A DNA stretch of 64,000 nucleotides, taken from the NCBI RefSeq assembly GCF_007713735.2, contig NZ_VMNW02000003.1, positions 183,975 to 247,974 on the forward strand, in the 5' to 3' direction. The DNA comes from Amycolatopsis acidicola. Its GTDB lineage: Bacteria; Actinomycetota; Actinomycetes; Mycobacteriales; Pseudonocardiaceae. This document shows positions 33,771 through 42,431 of this stretch, one piece after another; the stretch's first letter is position 1; each line of letters begins with the position of its first letter. Position numbers and translations under genes: made by a program. The notes below the pieces were generated by a model. That model did not search any database. It saw nothing but the letters and a program-made list of their open reading frames with translations, and was not told the DNA's origin.

Positions 33771-35099
33771 TCAAGTGTCGCGGCGGTACTGGGTGCGGGC
33801 GTGCTGATCGAACGGGGCGGGCTGCACCGTCGCGCGGATGCGCGGGAAGCCGAGGTCCGCGTCGGGTGCGGTGCCGGCGCCGGGGTGCTCGCCCCACACC
33901 AGCTCGACCTGCGTGCCGGGTTCGGCCCGGGCGGAGTCGATGATGCCGAGCGACAGCACGGTGCCGACCGGATCGAGGGACCCGGCGTAGTAGGTCATGC
34001 CCAGCAGGTCCCCCTTGTGCTCGACGCGGTAACGGGCGTAGCTGAGCACGAACCCGTCACCCAGCGTCGCCCGGACGTCGTCCTTGTCGAGCACCAGGGT
34101 GACCTTGGTGCGGTGGATGTCCTCCCGTGACTTCTCGAGCGCTTCGCGGCCGATGAAGTCGTGCTTGAACGACAGCAGCTTGCCGTAGCCGAGCTCGTAC
34201 GGGGAGACGTAGTAGTCCTCGATGTCCTCGGAGTAGAAGCTGCCGTGCAAGGGTTTCTGCCCCTCGAACGAGTACAGCCCCACCCATTCCCGGTACCCGG
34301 CCAGGTCGGGATCGGTGTAGATCGCCGGGACCACGGTGGGAATCCAGCCGCTCTCCAGGCTCGCGGTCGGGTACGCCATCGACCCCACGCGCACGAGGCC
34401 CAGCGGCTCCCCGGCGCGCAGCAGCGCTTCGTGGACGAACTCGGCGTCGGCCCACGGCCCGACGAACTCGAACCCGGCCTGCCCGGCCATCCCGTGCCGG
34501 AACGCCCGGACTGTCCTGCCCTGCAAAGAGACCAGCTGCGAGTGGAAGAATTTGGTCTCCGGCAGAGGCCCGCCGAACGCGCGTTCGGCGAGCTCCCGCG
34601 CCCCGGGGCCCTGGACCTGGTACCGGTAAATCCGCGGGTTCGCGCCACCGCGCAGGCGGCTTTCCGGGTCCGTCGAAAACGTGACGTCGTGACCACCGGT
34701 CTCCCCGTGGTACTTCACCCAGTTCTGGGCCGCCGACACCCCGCTGAGGGTGTAGCGGTTTTCCTGTTCCCGCAACAGGATCCCGTCCTCGATCAGCAGC
34801 CCGCGGCTCGTCACGGGCACGAACTGCTTGGCACGGCCCAATTCGAACGACGTGTAGTTGTTCGCGCTGACCTCCGACAGCAGCCGCGTGGCGTCCGGGC
34901 CCTCGATCACTGTGTCGGCCATGTGGTGCGACAGGTTCAGCAACGCCACGCCGTCATGCCAGGCGGTCTGCTCCGCGCGCCAGCTGGCGTACTCCGGGTC
35001 GACGACCTCCGGCATCCACGGGTCCGAGCCCGGTTTCCACAGCAGCGAGACCGCCGAGCCCGCCTGGTCGATCCCGGACTGGAGAGTGGGTGCTGACAT
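33771..35099 (-). CDS. GcvT/LigM-like tetrahydrofolate demethylase 2
   Basis: 442 aa from ATG 35099, chosen for the AGGAGG 8 bp upstream; an ATG at 35120 is weaker. It carries LLNLSHHMADTVIEGPDATR and RGLLIEDGIL in the folate half, GFEFVGPW in the middle and YVSPYELGYGKLLSFKHDF ahead of the C-terminal barrel. The SHHM-D and GPDA segments recall LigM/DesA and dicamba methyltransferases, which pass an O-methyl group to tetrahydrofolate. First gene of the minus-strand operon and divergent from a TetR gene across a striking repeat operator. The methyl donor is unknown. Confidence 0.85.
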   Translation of the reverse strand: MSAPTLQSGIDQAGSAVSLLWKPGSDPWMPEVVDPEYASWRAEQTAWHDGVALLNLSHHMADTVIEGPDATRLLSEVSANNYTSFELGRAKQFVPVTSRGLLIEDGILLREQENRYTLSGVSAAQNWVKYHGETGGHDVTFSTDPESRLRGGANPRIYRYQVQGPGARELAERAFGGPLPETKFFHSQLVSLQGRTVRAFRHGMAGQAGFEFVGPWADAEFVHEALLRAGEPLGLVRVGSMAYPTASLESGWIPTVVPAIYTDPDLAGYREWVGLYSFEGQKPLHGSFYSEDIEDYYVSPYELGYGKLLSFKHDFIGREALEKSREDIHRTKVTLVLDKDDVRATLGDGFVLSYARYRVEHKGDLLGMTYYAGSLDPVGTVLSLGIIDSARAEPGTQVELVWGEHPGAGTAPDADLGFPRIRATVQPAPFDQHARTQYRRDT

Positions 35100-35134
35100 G
35101 ACTTGCGCCTCCTGATGCATCGCCGCTGACGAAA

Positions 35135-35151
35135 CTGTACGGTACGGTACA
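35135..35151. promoter_or_regulatory. TetR operator candidate A (GTAC repeat palindrome)
   Basis: CTGTACGGTACGGTACA: three GTAC cores spaced 5 bp apart, nearly symmetric about the central GTAC. It lies 36 bp upstream of the GcvT-like 2 start, between it and the divergent TetR gene. The reverse complement recurs exactly at 40902-40918. Confidence 0.7.
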
Positions 35152-35224
35152 CCTCATGACGATTTCAAGCCCGCGGGCCGCCGGGCCCGGCCCGTCGATA
35201 AGGCAGCGGCTACCCTCGGGAGCT

Positions 35225-35824
35225 GTGAACAGTGCAGACCGGAGGGCCCGCATCGTCGATGCGGCGGCCGAGCTCTTCATCGCCCACGGCTACGCCGGAG
35301 TGAGCATGGAGGACGTGGTCACCGCGGTGGGTGGCTCGAAGTCCACGCTGTACCGGTACTTCACCGACAAGACCGAGCTGTTCCGTGCCGCCGTCGAGGG
35401 GCGGATCGGCCGGCTGTCCGAGCCGCTGCGCTCGTTCCAGCCCGGCGGCGACGTGACCGCGACCCTGCGGAAGTTCGGCCGGTACCTGGCCGACATCGTG
35501 CTCGCCCCCGAGGCGATCGCGCTGCACCGGCTCGTCCAGTCCGAGGCGGAACGCATCCCCGGCCCCGGGGAGACCTTCCTGGAACACGCGCCGGCGGTGG
35601 GCAACGCGATCCTCGGCCGCTACCTCGCCGAGTTGTGCGGCCAGGGAGTCCTCGAGCTCGAGGACCCGGTGCTCGCCGCGGGGCAGCTGTTCCAGGCGAT
35701 GCTCGGCGGGCTGCAGATGCGGATGCTGATGAACCCCGCCGCGCCCCCGACCCGGAAAGAGGTCGAGCGCAGCATCGCCACCGCGGTCGAGATCTTCCTC
35801 AACGGAGCCAAGACACGCACCTAG
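35225..35824 (+). CDS. TetR/AcrR-family regulator of the demethylation cluster
   Basis: 199 aa from GTG 35225, chosen because GGGAG lies just upstream and the protein then starts right before the HTH; ATG 35156 would add 23 low-complexity residues and sits only 4 bp from the operator with no ribosome site. HTH near residues 10-50 (GVSMEDVVTAVGGSKSTLYRYF), followed by a helical ligand domain of TetR_C type. Divergent from the first demethylase operon with the GTAC-repeat palindrome between them, it probably represses that operon and the distant copy at 40961, released by the methylated substrate or a product. Confidence 0.85.
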   Translation: MNSADRRARIVDAAAELFIAHGYAGVSMEDVVTAVGGSKSTLYRYFTDKTELFRAAVEGRIGRLSEPLRSFQPGGDVTATLRKFGRYLADIVLAPEAIALHRLVQSEAERIPGPGETFLEHAPAVGNAILGRYLAELCGQGVLELEDPVLAAGQLFQAMLGGLQMRMLMNPAAPPTRKEVERSIATAVEIFLNGAKTRT

Positions 35825-35958
35825 GTTCTGTTGTATCGGCAACGGAGCCGCTCGCGGTGGGCCAGGCACTTGCGCGGCCGAGGGTTCTGAGGTGGCCGCC
35901 GGCGAGGCCCTCACCCGCATCGCCACACATACCACTGGGGGAACACTTCCTGGCGCGA

Positions 35959-37335
35959 TCATTGGTTCGCCCCGGTGCGGTAGCTGGCCCGGGCGAACCG
36001 GCTCAGCGGAGCGGATTCCACGGTGGCGCGGATCTCGACCTGCTCGTGCGGCTCCACGGCCGGCTTCGTGGAGCGCGGGTTCTCGCCCCAGAGCACCCGG
36101 ACCTCGGTGCCCGGCCGCGCGAAGGCCTCGTCGACCACGGCGAGCGAGACCACGGCCTGATCGCGGACCACGTAGCCGCAGTCCATCGAGATCCCGGCGC
36201 GGCCTCCGCCGGCGAGGACCTCGTCCATGTGGAACAGTCCGTACCGCGCCTTGGGCAGGTTGAAGTACTTGTACGTCGGCCCGGGCGTCCACAGCGAGGA
36301 AAACACCTTGGCGACGTCGTCGGGGTGCCAGACGAGCGTGACCTTCTGCCGGTGCGGCTCGGCGGCGCGGGCACGGAGCGCGTCGCGGCCGACGAACTCG
36401 TGCTCGAAATCGACGAACTTGCCGTAGCCCAGGTCGTAGGGGGTGACGTAGTAATCGGCGGCGTCCGGCGAGTTGAGGCTTCCGCCGAGCGAACCCGCGC
36501 TGGAGGCCGGCAACCATTCGCGGTAGGCCCGGAGGTTGTCGTCGGTGAAGATCGCGGGCATCGGGCCGGGGATCCAGCCGGACTCCAGGTTCGCGGTGGA
36601 GTAGGCGACCGAACCGACCCGGTGCAGGTCGAACTCCTCACCGGCCTGCAGGATCGCCTCCCGCACCGCGTCACCCTCGTCCCAGGGGCCGAACAGCTCG
36701 AACCCGATCTGCCCCGCCATCCCGTGCCGCAGGGCACGCACGCGGTGGCCGGCGATCTCCAGCGAGGTCATGCCGAAGAACCGGACGTCCGGGATCGGCT
36801 GCCCGGTGAGCTTCTCCACCAGCGGCCCCGCCGCCGGGCCCTGGATCTCGAACCGGTACAGCTTCGGCGGCCGCCCGCCCCGGTCGACCGACTGCGGGTC
36901 GCGTTCGACGGTCACGTCCCACTCGCCCGTCCGCGCGTGGTACTCGACCCAGTCGAGCGCGGTACGCCTGCCGACGAGATCGGCCGAGGTGTCGCCGAGT
37001 CCGAACAGGACGGCGTCACCGATGTAGTGCCCGTCGTCGCCGACCGCGACGAACTGCTTCGCCTTGTCGTTGCCGAACCCGCGGAAGTTGTTGACTCCCA
37101 GGTGTTCCAGCAACCGGAACGTGTCCGGGCCGTCGATGAAGAGGTCGTTCATGTGGTGGGACTGGTCGAGCAGGGCGCAGGACTCGTGCCACGCCAGCGC
37201 TTCTTCGCGCCAGTTCGTGAACTCGCCCGGCACGAACCCGAAGCCGTGCGAGAACGCCCTGCGCGGCTGGTTGCGCATGAGATCGACGGCGTTGCCGACG
37301 CGGTCGATCGCTGCCTGGAGACTTTCGGCTGCCAT
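35959..37335 (-). CDS. GcvT/LigM-like tetrahydrofolate demethylase 3
   Basis: 458 aa from ATG 37335 (GGAAGGAAG about 10 bp upstream); ATG 37356 adds seven residues. Key stretches: LLDQSHHMNDLFIDGPDTFR, GDDGHYIGDAVLF, HGMAGQIGFELFGPW, YYVTPYDLGYGKFVDFEHEF, and ALRARAAEPHRQKVTLVWH in the C-terminal domain. Of the four copies it looks closest to my memory of LigM/DesA-type O-demethylases. It is a single gene, convergent with tetR and divergent from the PucR gene. Predicted to transfer a methyl group to tetrahydrofolate in the cytoplasm. Confidence 0.85.
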   Translation of the reverse strand: MAAESLQAAIDRVGNAVDLMRNQPRRAFSHGFGFVPGEFTNWREEALAWHESCALLDQSHHMNDLFIDGPDTFRLLEHLGVNNFRGFGNDKAKQFVAVGDDGHYIGDAVLFGLGDTSADLVGRRTALDWVEYHARTGEWDVTVERDPQSVDRGGRPPKLYRFEIQGPAAGPLVEKLTGQPIPDVRFFGMTSLEIAGHRVRALRHGMAGQIGFELFGPWDEGDAVREAILQAGEEFDLHRVGSVAYSTANLESGWIPGPMPAIFTDDNLRAYREWLPASSAGSLGGSLNSPDAADYYVTPYDLGYGKFVDFEHEFVGRDALRARAAEPHRQKVTLVWHPDDVAKVFSSLWTPGPTYKYFNLPKARYGLFHMDEVLAGGGRAGISMDCGYVVRDQAVVSLAVVDEAFARPGTEVRVLWGENPRSTKPAVEPHEQVEIRATVESAPLSRFARASYRTGANQ

Positions 37336-37545
37336 CTGCGGGGTGCTTCCTTCCATCCGGCCAAAACTGCCGAGATCAACCTTGCCGAAGCCGGTGGCCG
37401 TCGCGCATGGTTGCGGGACTCAAACCGGCGTGGGTGTCGCTTGTGGCCGGGCACAGTGTCGTGGCGCGGACTGGACAGCGGGCCCTGTCATCGGGTTTGG
37501 TGAAACGCAACAGCAGCCGGAACCAGCGTCGCGGAAGGGAAGTGA

Positions 37546-37568
37546 GAAAGCTTTGCGTACCAGCTTTC
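37546..37568. promoter_or_regulatory. Inverted repeat just before the PucR gene
   Basis: GAAAGCT - 9 nt - AGCTTTC forms a perfect 7-bp inverted repeat ending 7 bp before the PucR start and within the divergent gap to demethylase 3. It could be an autoregulatory operator. Confidence 0.4.
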
Positions 37569-37575
37569 GAGCCTC

Positions 37576-38850
37576 ATGACCGCGCCCGGCGCAGAGTTCG
37601 CCGACGTGCACCGCGTGGTGGCGTTGTGCAGCGAGCTTTCCAGTCTTGCCACCACGGATTCCGGCCTGCAACAGGTCGTGACGGTCGTCGCGCAGCGAGC
37701 CGGGGTGTGGGCGGCGGTGCTCGACAAAGCATTGTCCGCGCTGGCGTTGTTCGCCGGCGCCGCGGATCGCGAGCTCGCGGAAGGAGCCGCGCGAATCCTC
37801 GACGAGGAACCGGAAACCGTGTCCCAGCTGATCGCCGCGGCGGCCCGCATGCGCCGCGCCGTCTCGATGCCAGCCTGGGGCGCTTCGGCGGTTTCGCTTG
37901 TGGTGGCGCCCATTCTCGTGGGCGAGGATTCGGTGGCCTATCTGGTCACCGCCGCGCAGGACGCCGACGAGACCTATGAGGACTCCCGGATCATGGTGAC
38001 CGAGCACGCGGCGATGATCAGCGCGGTGATCCTCAGCAGGCGCCGGGTGGTCGCGATCGCCGCGGGCCGCGCGCGCCAGGAGCTGTTCGACGGGCTGGTC
38101 CTCGTCAGCGATCGCTCGGAAGCGGACGTCGAAGGCTGGGCACGGCATCTGGGCATCGAGCCGGACCAGCGGCACCGGGCGCTCGTGGCCGCGCTGGAAT
38201 CGGAGGCCGCCGTCCCCGATCTGGTGGAGCGGATGCTGACCACCCGGTGTCCGAACGCGACAGTCGTGAATCGGGGCACCGAGGTGGTCGCGCTCGTCCC
38301 GGGTGACGACGACACCGCACTCGCGTCACGGCTCACCGAGCTGGCCCGGCTGTGCCGGGAGGCCGTGCTGGCGCGCTTTCCCGATTTGCGCCTGGTCGTC
38401 GGATTGAGTGACGCGCACACCGGCGCGGTCACCATCAGTACGTCGTACGCCGAGGCCCGGCACGCGGTGGACATCGGCAGGCTGATGCCGGGCCTTTCGG
38501 GCGTGACGTCGTTCGCCGCGCTCGGTATCCACCGGCTGCTGGCGGAGGTCCGGGATCCCGGCAGGCTCAAGGGATTCGCGCGGGGCGTGCTGGGCGAGCT
38601 CATCGACCACGACCGGAACAACGGCACCCAGTACTGCGAGACGCTCACGGCGTATTTCCGGCAGAACAACAGCCCGCTGCGCGCGGCCGCCCTGTTGCAC
38701 GCGCATCCGAACACGGTGGCCTACCGCGTCCGCCGGGCGGGTGAGATCGTCGGACTCGACCTCGACGCCTACTCCGACCGGCTGGTGGTCCAGGTGGCGC
38801 TGGAGATCTTCAACGGAATGGGAGGTGGCCCGTGCGCGATTTCCTCCTGA
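37576..38850 (+). CDS. PucR-family transcriptional regulator
   Basis: 424 aa. The C-terminal PucR-type HTH is clear (TLTAYFRQNNSPLRAAALLH then HPNTVAYRVRRAGEI), preceded by a GGDEF-like middle domain (LRLVVGLSDAHTGAVTISTSY) and an N-terminal GAF-like sensor region. PucR/CdaR proteins activate catabolic operons, classically purine use. It is cotranscribed with the second MetF-like gene (19-bp overlap) and divergent from demethylase 3. It probably controls one or both. Confidence 0.85.
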   Translation: MTAPGAEFADVHRVVALCSELSSLATTDSGLQQVVTVVAQRAGVWAAVLDKALSALALFAGAADRELAEGAARILDEEPETVSQLIAAAARMRRAVSMPAWGASAVSLVVAPILVGEDSVAYLVTAAQDADETYEDSRIMVTEHAAMISAVILSRRRVVAIAAGRARQELFDGLVLVSDRSEADVEGWARHLGIEPDQRHRALVAALESEAAVPDLVERMLTTRCPNATVVNRGTEVVALVPGDDDTALASRLTELARLCREAVLARFPDLRLVVGLSDAHTGAVTISTSYAEARHAVDIGRLMPGLSGVTSFAALGIHRLLAEVRDPGRLKGFARGVLGELIDHDRNNGTQYCETLTAYFRQNNSPLRAAALLHAHPNTVAYRVRRAGEIVGLDLDAYSDRLVVQVALEIFNGMGGGPCAISS

Positions 38851-39719
38851 GTGAGCGGAATGCTCCGCTACTGGGCGCGTATGTCGTGCCCGAGCCGGGG
38901 GAGCGGGAGGCGGCGATCGAGTCCGCCGTGGACGCCGGGGCGGCGGGTGCCGATTTCGTCGTCACCGCGACCTCCGGGCCGGAGCGGTCGCGGTACACCA
39001 GCACCAACCAGTCGATCGACCTGGCCGCGGCCGCCCGGAACCAGGCCGGGATCCCGGCGCTGGCCACCGTCACCACGTGGAGCCGCACCGTCATGGCGCT
39101 GCAGGCGCATCTGCTCGGCGGGCACGCCCGCGGCATCACCAGGTTGGTGTGTGGCAACGGAAGTCCGCCGCCCGCCGGGGACAGGTCGAGGGCCGAGGGC
39201 CGCTGGGCCGTCGACGTGGTCGAGCTGATCGAACTGCTGTGCGCGTTGAACGAGGGCAAGGATCGTTACGGGCTCCGGCTGGACGAGGCCACGGAGTTCG
39301 AGATCGGCGTCCGGCTGCGGGCCGTGCCGGAGCTTTCGGCCGAGGACCGCGCCCGGATCCGCCGCAAGATCGAGGCCGGGGTGCATTTCGTGGTCACCAG
39401 CCCGGTCTACACGGTCGACGCGCTACAGCCCTTGCTCGACGTGATCGATGGCGAGGTCCCGGTGTTCGCCACGGTGCATCACCTGCGGTCGGCCGAGGAA
39501 GCGGAATTCCTGCGTAACGAACTCCCCGAGGGGTGCCTGCCCGAGGAGCTCCTCGAGCGCCTCGCCGACGCGGGCGAAGCAGCGTTCGAAGAAGGAGAAA
39601 AGATCTCGGCGGACATCGTCTGGCCGCTCGCGAGCCTGACACAGGGCGTCATCCTGTCCCGGGCGAGCCGGCTCGTTTCGCGGGTCCGCTCGGAGCTGCC
39701 CCGCCCGGCCGTCTCCTGA
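38832..39719 (+). CDS. Methylenetetrahydrofolate reductase family protein 2
   Basis: 295 aa from GTG 38832, inside the end of the PucR gene, with GGGAGGTGG upstream. MetF-like barrel: DAGAAGADFVVTATSGPERS, ITRLVCGNG (flavin loop), EIGVRLRAVPELSAED, then RKIEAGVHFVVTSPVYTVD, a typical two-thirds motif of the family. It differs strongly from MetF 1, so the cluster carries two distinct reductases. It may use another folate form or be paired with demethylase 3 or 4. A hairpin follows the stop. Confidence 0.8.
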   Translation: MRDFLLSERNAPLLGAYVVPEPGEREAAIESAVDAGAAGADFVVTATSGPERSRYTSTNQSIDLAAAARNQAGIPALATVTTWSRTVMALQAHLLGGHARGITRLVCGNGSPPPAGDRSRAEGRWAVDVVELIELLCALNEGKDRYGLRLDEATEFEIGVRLRAVPELSAEDRARIRRKIEAGVHFVVTSPVYTVDALQPLLDVIDGEVPVFATVHHLRSAEEAEFLRNELPEGCLPEELLERLADAGEAAFEEGEKISADIVWPLASLTQGVILSRASRLVSRVRSELPRPAVS

Positions 39720-39733
39720 AACCAGTTCCAGAA

Positions 39734-39757
39734 CGCACCACTGTGGACAGTGGTGCG
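39734..39757 (+). terminator. Hairpin after the second MetF-like gene
   Basis: CGCACCACTG-TGGA-CAGTGGTGCG is a perfect 10-bp stem with a 4-nt loop, 14 bp after the stop and before the binding-protein gene. No T-run follows. It also contains a copy of the iterated CCACTGTGGAC motif. Confidence 0.65.
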
Positions 39758-39788
39758 GTGTTCCTCCCTGCGAAAAACAGAAAGCGTG

Positions 39789-40823
39789 GTGACAGCAGTG
39801 GTGAACCGACAGCGTCGTCCGGGCGCACTCGGGGCTCGCGTGGTGGCTTTCGTGGTGCTCCTGTGCGCCGGCCTGCTCGCCGGATGCGGGCCGGACGAGC
39901 CCGACGGCGTCACGCACGTGAGCGTCGGGGTGGGTGGCAGCATCTTCGACACCCCGATGCGGATGGCCGAGGAGAAGGGTTTCTTCCGCGCGGCAGGGCT
40001 CGACGTCGAGTTCGTCAACCTCACCGCGTCCCTCTACGCGGCCGCGTTGCAGTCGGATTCGGTGCAGTTCATCAACGACAGCCCGACCGACTTCCTGACC
40101 GCGGTGAGCCGGAAGATCCCCGAGATCGCGGTGGGCATGGACGGGGCGGGCAGCCCGCTCGGGCTGATCGTGAGCACCCGGTTCGCGCAGGAGCACGGGC
40201 TCACCGCGCAAAGCCCGCCCGAGGTGGTGGCTAAGGCCCTGATCGGCTCGACCGGCGGCGCCAGCTCGAACACCACCAAGGGGCAGGCCGGGATCTTCCT
40301 GCGCGAGTACGGCGTGGACCCGGCCGCCGTGCATTACGTGATGCTGCCGAGCCCGGCCGCGGACAAGGCCTCCTTGCACAACAACCAGATCGACTGGTTC
40401 GTCACGTCCGAGCCGACCCCGCTCGCGGTACAGGACGCGGGCGACGGCATCGTCGTGGCGAGCCCCGGCAGCGTGCCCGCGTGGTCGACGGCGCGCAGCG
40501 GGTACGGGCAGCTCGTGGTGGTGCGGCAGAGCTACGCGGACGAGAACAGCGACCTGGTCCGGCGGTTCATCAAGGCGGTGCAGGACGGCAGCGCGTACAC
40601 GCGGGCGCACGAGTCCGAGGCCGTGGAGGTGATGAGCAAAACCCTGACCTCCGTCGCGAAACCGACCCTGCTGGCGAGCCTGCGCCTGGTCGACTTCCCG
40701 GAGACCGGGGCGATGGACGAACAGGGCTGGACCACGAGTATGTCGTTCATCAGCCAGGAGGGCGCGTTCCCGAAGGGCACCAAGCTGACACAGGAGAACT
40801 GGACGAATGAGTATCTGCCGTAG
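39789..40823 (+). CDS. ABC transporter substrate-binding lipoprotein 3 (orphan)
   Basis: 344 aa from GTG 39789 (GTG 39786, 39798 and 39801 are alternatives). Lipoprotein signal with lipobox LLAGC near residue 34. SsuA/NMT1-like: GVGGSIFDTPMRMAEEKGFF, LYAAALQSDSVQFINDSP, KQ-type contacts later. It is only distantly similar to the binding proteins at 12617 and 25210 and has no permease or ATPase beside it, so it either borrows the transporter at 19.6-21.2 kb or one elsewhere. It probably binds the methylated substrate of this cluster. Confidence 0.82.
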   Translation: MTAVVNRQRRPGALGARVVAFVVLLCAGLLAGCGPDEPDGVTHVSVGVGGSIFDTPMRMAEEKGFFRAAGLDVEFVNLTASLYAAALQSDSVQFINDSPTDFLTAVSRKIPEIAVGMDGAGSPLGLIVSTRFAQEHGLTAQSPPEVVAKALIGSTGGASSNTTKGQAGIFLREYGVDPAAVHYVMLPSPAADKASLHNNQIDWFVTSEPTPLAVQDAGDGIVVASPGSVPAWSTARSGYGQLVVVRQSYADENSDLVRRFIKAVQDGSAYTRAHESEAVEVMSKTLTSVAKPTLLASLRLVDFPETGAMDEQGWTTSMSFISQEGAFPKGTKLTQENWTNEYLP

Positions 40824-40900
40824 CGGGCGCACGGTGCGGATCCTGCAACCAAAGCCGAACACCTTGCCCTGGCGCGGGGAGACCTGCGGAGCGTCATCGG

Positions 40901-40918
40901 CTGTACCGTACCGTACAG
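40901..40918. promoter_or_regulatory. TetR operator candidate B (GTAC repeat palindrome)
   Basis: CTGTACCGTACCGTACAG. Positions 40902-40918 are the exact reverse complement of the site at 35135-35151. It lies 42 bp upstream of the fourth demethylase gene, which implies shared control by the TetR protein encoded at 35225. Confidence 0.72.
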
Positions 40919-40960
40919 TTCACCACTTTCCGTTGTGGTGGACGGGATACGGAGGCAACG

Positions 40961-42307
40961 ATGGCAAATCTCGAAGAGGAGATTCGCGCGCACGGCGGTC
41001 CGTTGAACCTGCTGCGCAGCGGCCGGTCCGGGGTGTTCCCCTTCCCGATCCGGGCCGAGTTCACCAACTGGCGGGACGAACAGGAGAGCTGGCGCCGCAC
41101 CGCCGCGCTGATGGACCTGTCGCACCACATGACGGATCTGACGGTCTCGGGGCCGGATACCTATCGCCTGCTCTCGAAGCTCGGGGCGAACACCTTCGCC
41201 GGGTTCGGGCCGATGAAGGCCAAGCAGTTCCTCGCCTGCACACCCGAGGGTTACCTGGTCGGCGACTGCATCCTGTTCTGCCTCGCCGAGAACGTGGTGC
41301 GCCTCGTCGGGCGGCCACCCGCGCTGAACTGGGTGCAGTTCCACGCCGAGACCGGTGGGTACGACGTGTCACTGCGGCGCGACGAGCGGACCGCGCAGAA
41401 CCCGCACGGCCGCGAGTTCTTCCGGCTGCAGCTGCAGGGGCCGGCGGCCGGGCGCATCTTCGAACGGGTCAACGGCGGGCCGATGCCGGAGATCCCGTTC
41501 TTCACCATGGGCAAGTTCACCGTCGGCGCACACGAGGTGACCGCGCTCAACCACCGCATGTCCGGCTTCCCCGGGCTGGAGATGTTCGGCCCCTGCGAGC
41601 ACCTCGACGAGGTCCGGGACACGCTGCTCGAAGCCGGGGCGGACGCCGGGATCCGCCAGGTGGGAGGGCGCGCGTACGCGTCGGTGGCCACCGAGTCCGG
41701 GTGGATCGCGAACACCGTGCCCGCGATCTACTCGGGTGAGAGCACCAAGGCGTACCGGGAATGGCTGCATGAAAGGACTTTCGAGGTGAACCTCTCGCTC
41801 GGGGGCAGCTTCGTCTCCGATGCGGTGGAGGACTACTACGTCACCCCGTGGGATCTGGGCTACGGGCACATCGTCAAGTTCGACCACGAGTTCGTCGGGC
41901 GCGCGGCGCTGGAAGAGCTCGAGAACCGGCCGCGCCGCAAGAAGGCGTGGCTGGCGTGGCATCGTGACGACGTGGCCCGTGTCTTCGCCAGCCAGTACGA
42001 GCAGGGCGATAAACGCTTCAAGCACCTCGAAATGCCCGCCGCGTTCTACGCCGCGTCCCAGTTCGACCGCGTCGAACACGGGGGACGGCTCATCGGACTG
42101 TCCACTTTGTGCAGTTATTCGGCCAACGTGCGCGGGTTCATCTCGATCTGCCTGATCGACGAGGCCGAACTGGTCTATGGCCGGGAGGTCCAGCTCGTCT
42201 GGGGCGAACCCGGTGGCGGCTCGGGCAGTCCCGCGGTGGAACGCCACAGCCAGACCACGATCCGGGCGACCCTGGCGCGGCGCCCGTTCCCCATCGACAA
42301 GCACTGA
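40961..42307 (+). CDS. GcvT/LigM-like tetrahydrofolate demethylase 4
   Basis: 448 aa, ATG with GGAGG upstream. Segments: LMDLSHHMTDLTVSGPDTYR, PEGYLVGDCILF, MSGFPGLEMFGPCEH, YYVTPWDLGYGHIVKFDHEF and KKAWLAWHRDDVARVF. It shares the SHHM-D and YxxGDxxLF segments with copy 3, so both belong to the same subfamily, but overall divergence suggests another substrate. Transcribed alone from a promoter carrying the GTAC palindrome, ending in a strong terminator. Role: methyl transfer from an O- or N-methyl compound to tetrahydrofolate. Confidence 0.86.
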   Translation: MANLEEEIRAHGGPLNLLRSGRSGVFPFPIRAEFTNWRDEQESWRRTAALMDLSHHMTDLTVSGPDTYRLLSKLGANTFAGFGPMKAKQFLACTPEGYLVGDCILFCLAENVVRLVGRPPALNWVQFHAETGGYDVSLRRDERTAQNPHGREFFRLQLQGPAAGRIFERVNGGPMPEIPFFTMGKFTVGAHEVTALNHRMSGFPGLEMFGPCEHLDEVRDTLLEAGADAGIRQVGGRAYASVATESGWIANTVPAIYSGESTKAYREWLHERTFEVNLSLGGSFVSDAVEDYYVTPWDLGYGHIVKFDHEFVGRAALEELENRPRRKKAWLAWHRDDVARVFASQYEQGDKRFKHLEMPAAFYAASQFDRVEHGGRLIGLSTLCSYSANVRGFISICLIDEAELVYGREVQLVWGEPGGGSGSPAVERHSQTTIRATLARRPFPIDKH

Positions 42308-42314
42308 GCCGGTG

Positions 42315-42344
42315 CTGTGCCGGGAACGCCGCTTCCCGGCACAG
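42315..42344 (+). terminator. Strong hairpin terminator after demethylase 4
   Basis: CTGTGCCGGGAA-CGCCGC-TTCCCGGCACAG is a perfect 12-bp stem with a 6-nt loop, 8 bp after the stop codon. It marks the end of the demethylation cluster. Confidence 0.8.
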
Positions 42345-42431
42345 CCCGTCGACACAATGACCACAATGTTCGGCCCCGGCGGCGGGTGGGCGACCATGGG
42401 GGTGCTCGCCCGTCGATCGAGGAGGATCGGG

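Noticed and set aside
40961..42307. Housekeeping glycine-cleavage T-protein
   Set aside because: No gcvH or gcvP nearby, four divergent copies, and LigM-like SHHM-D segments instead of the usual GcvT pattern.
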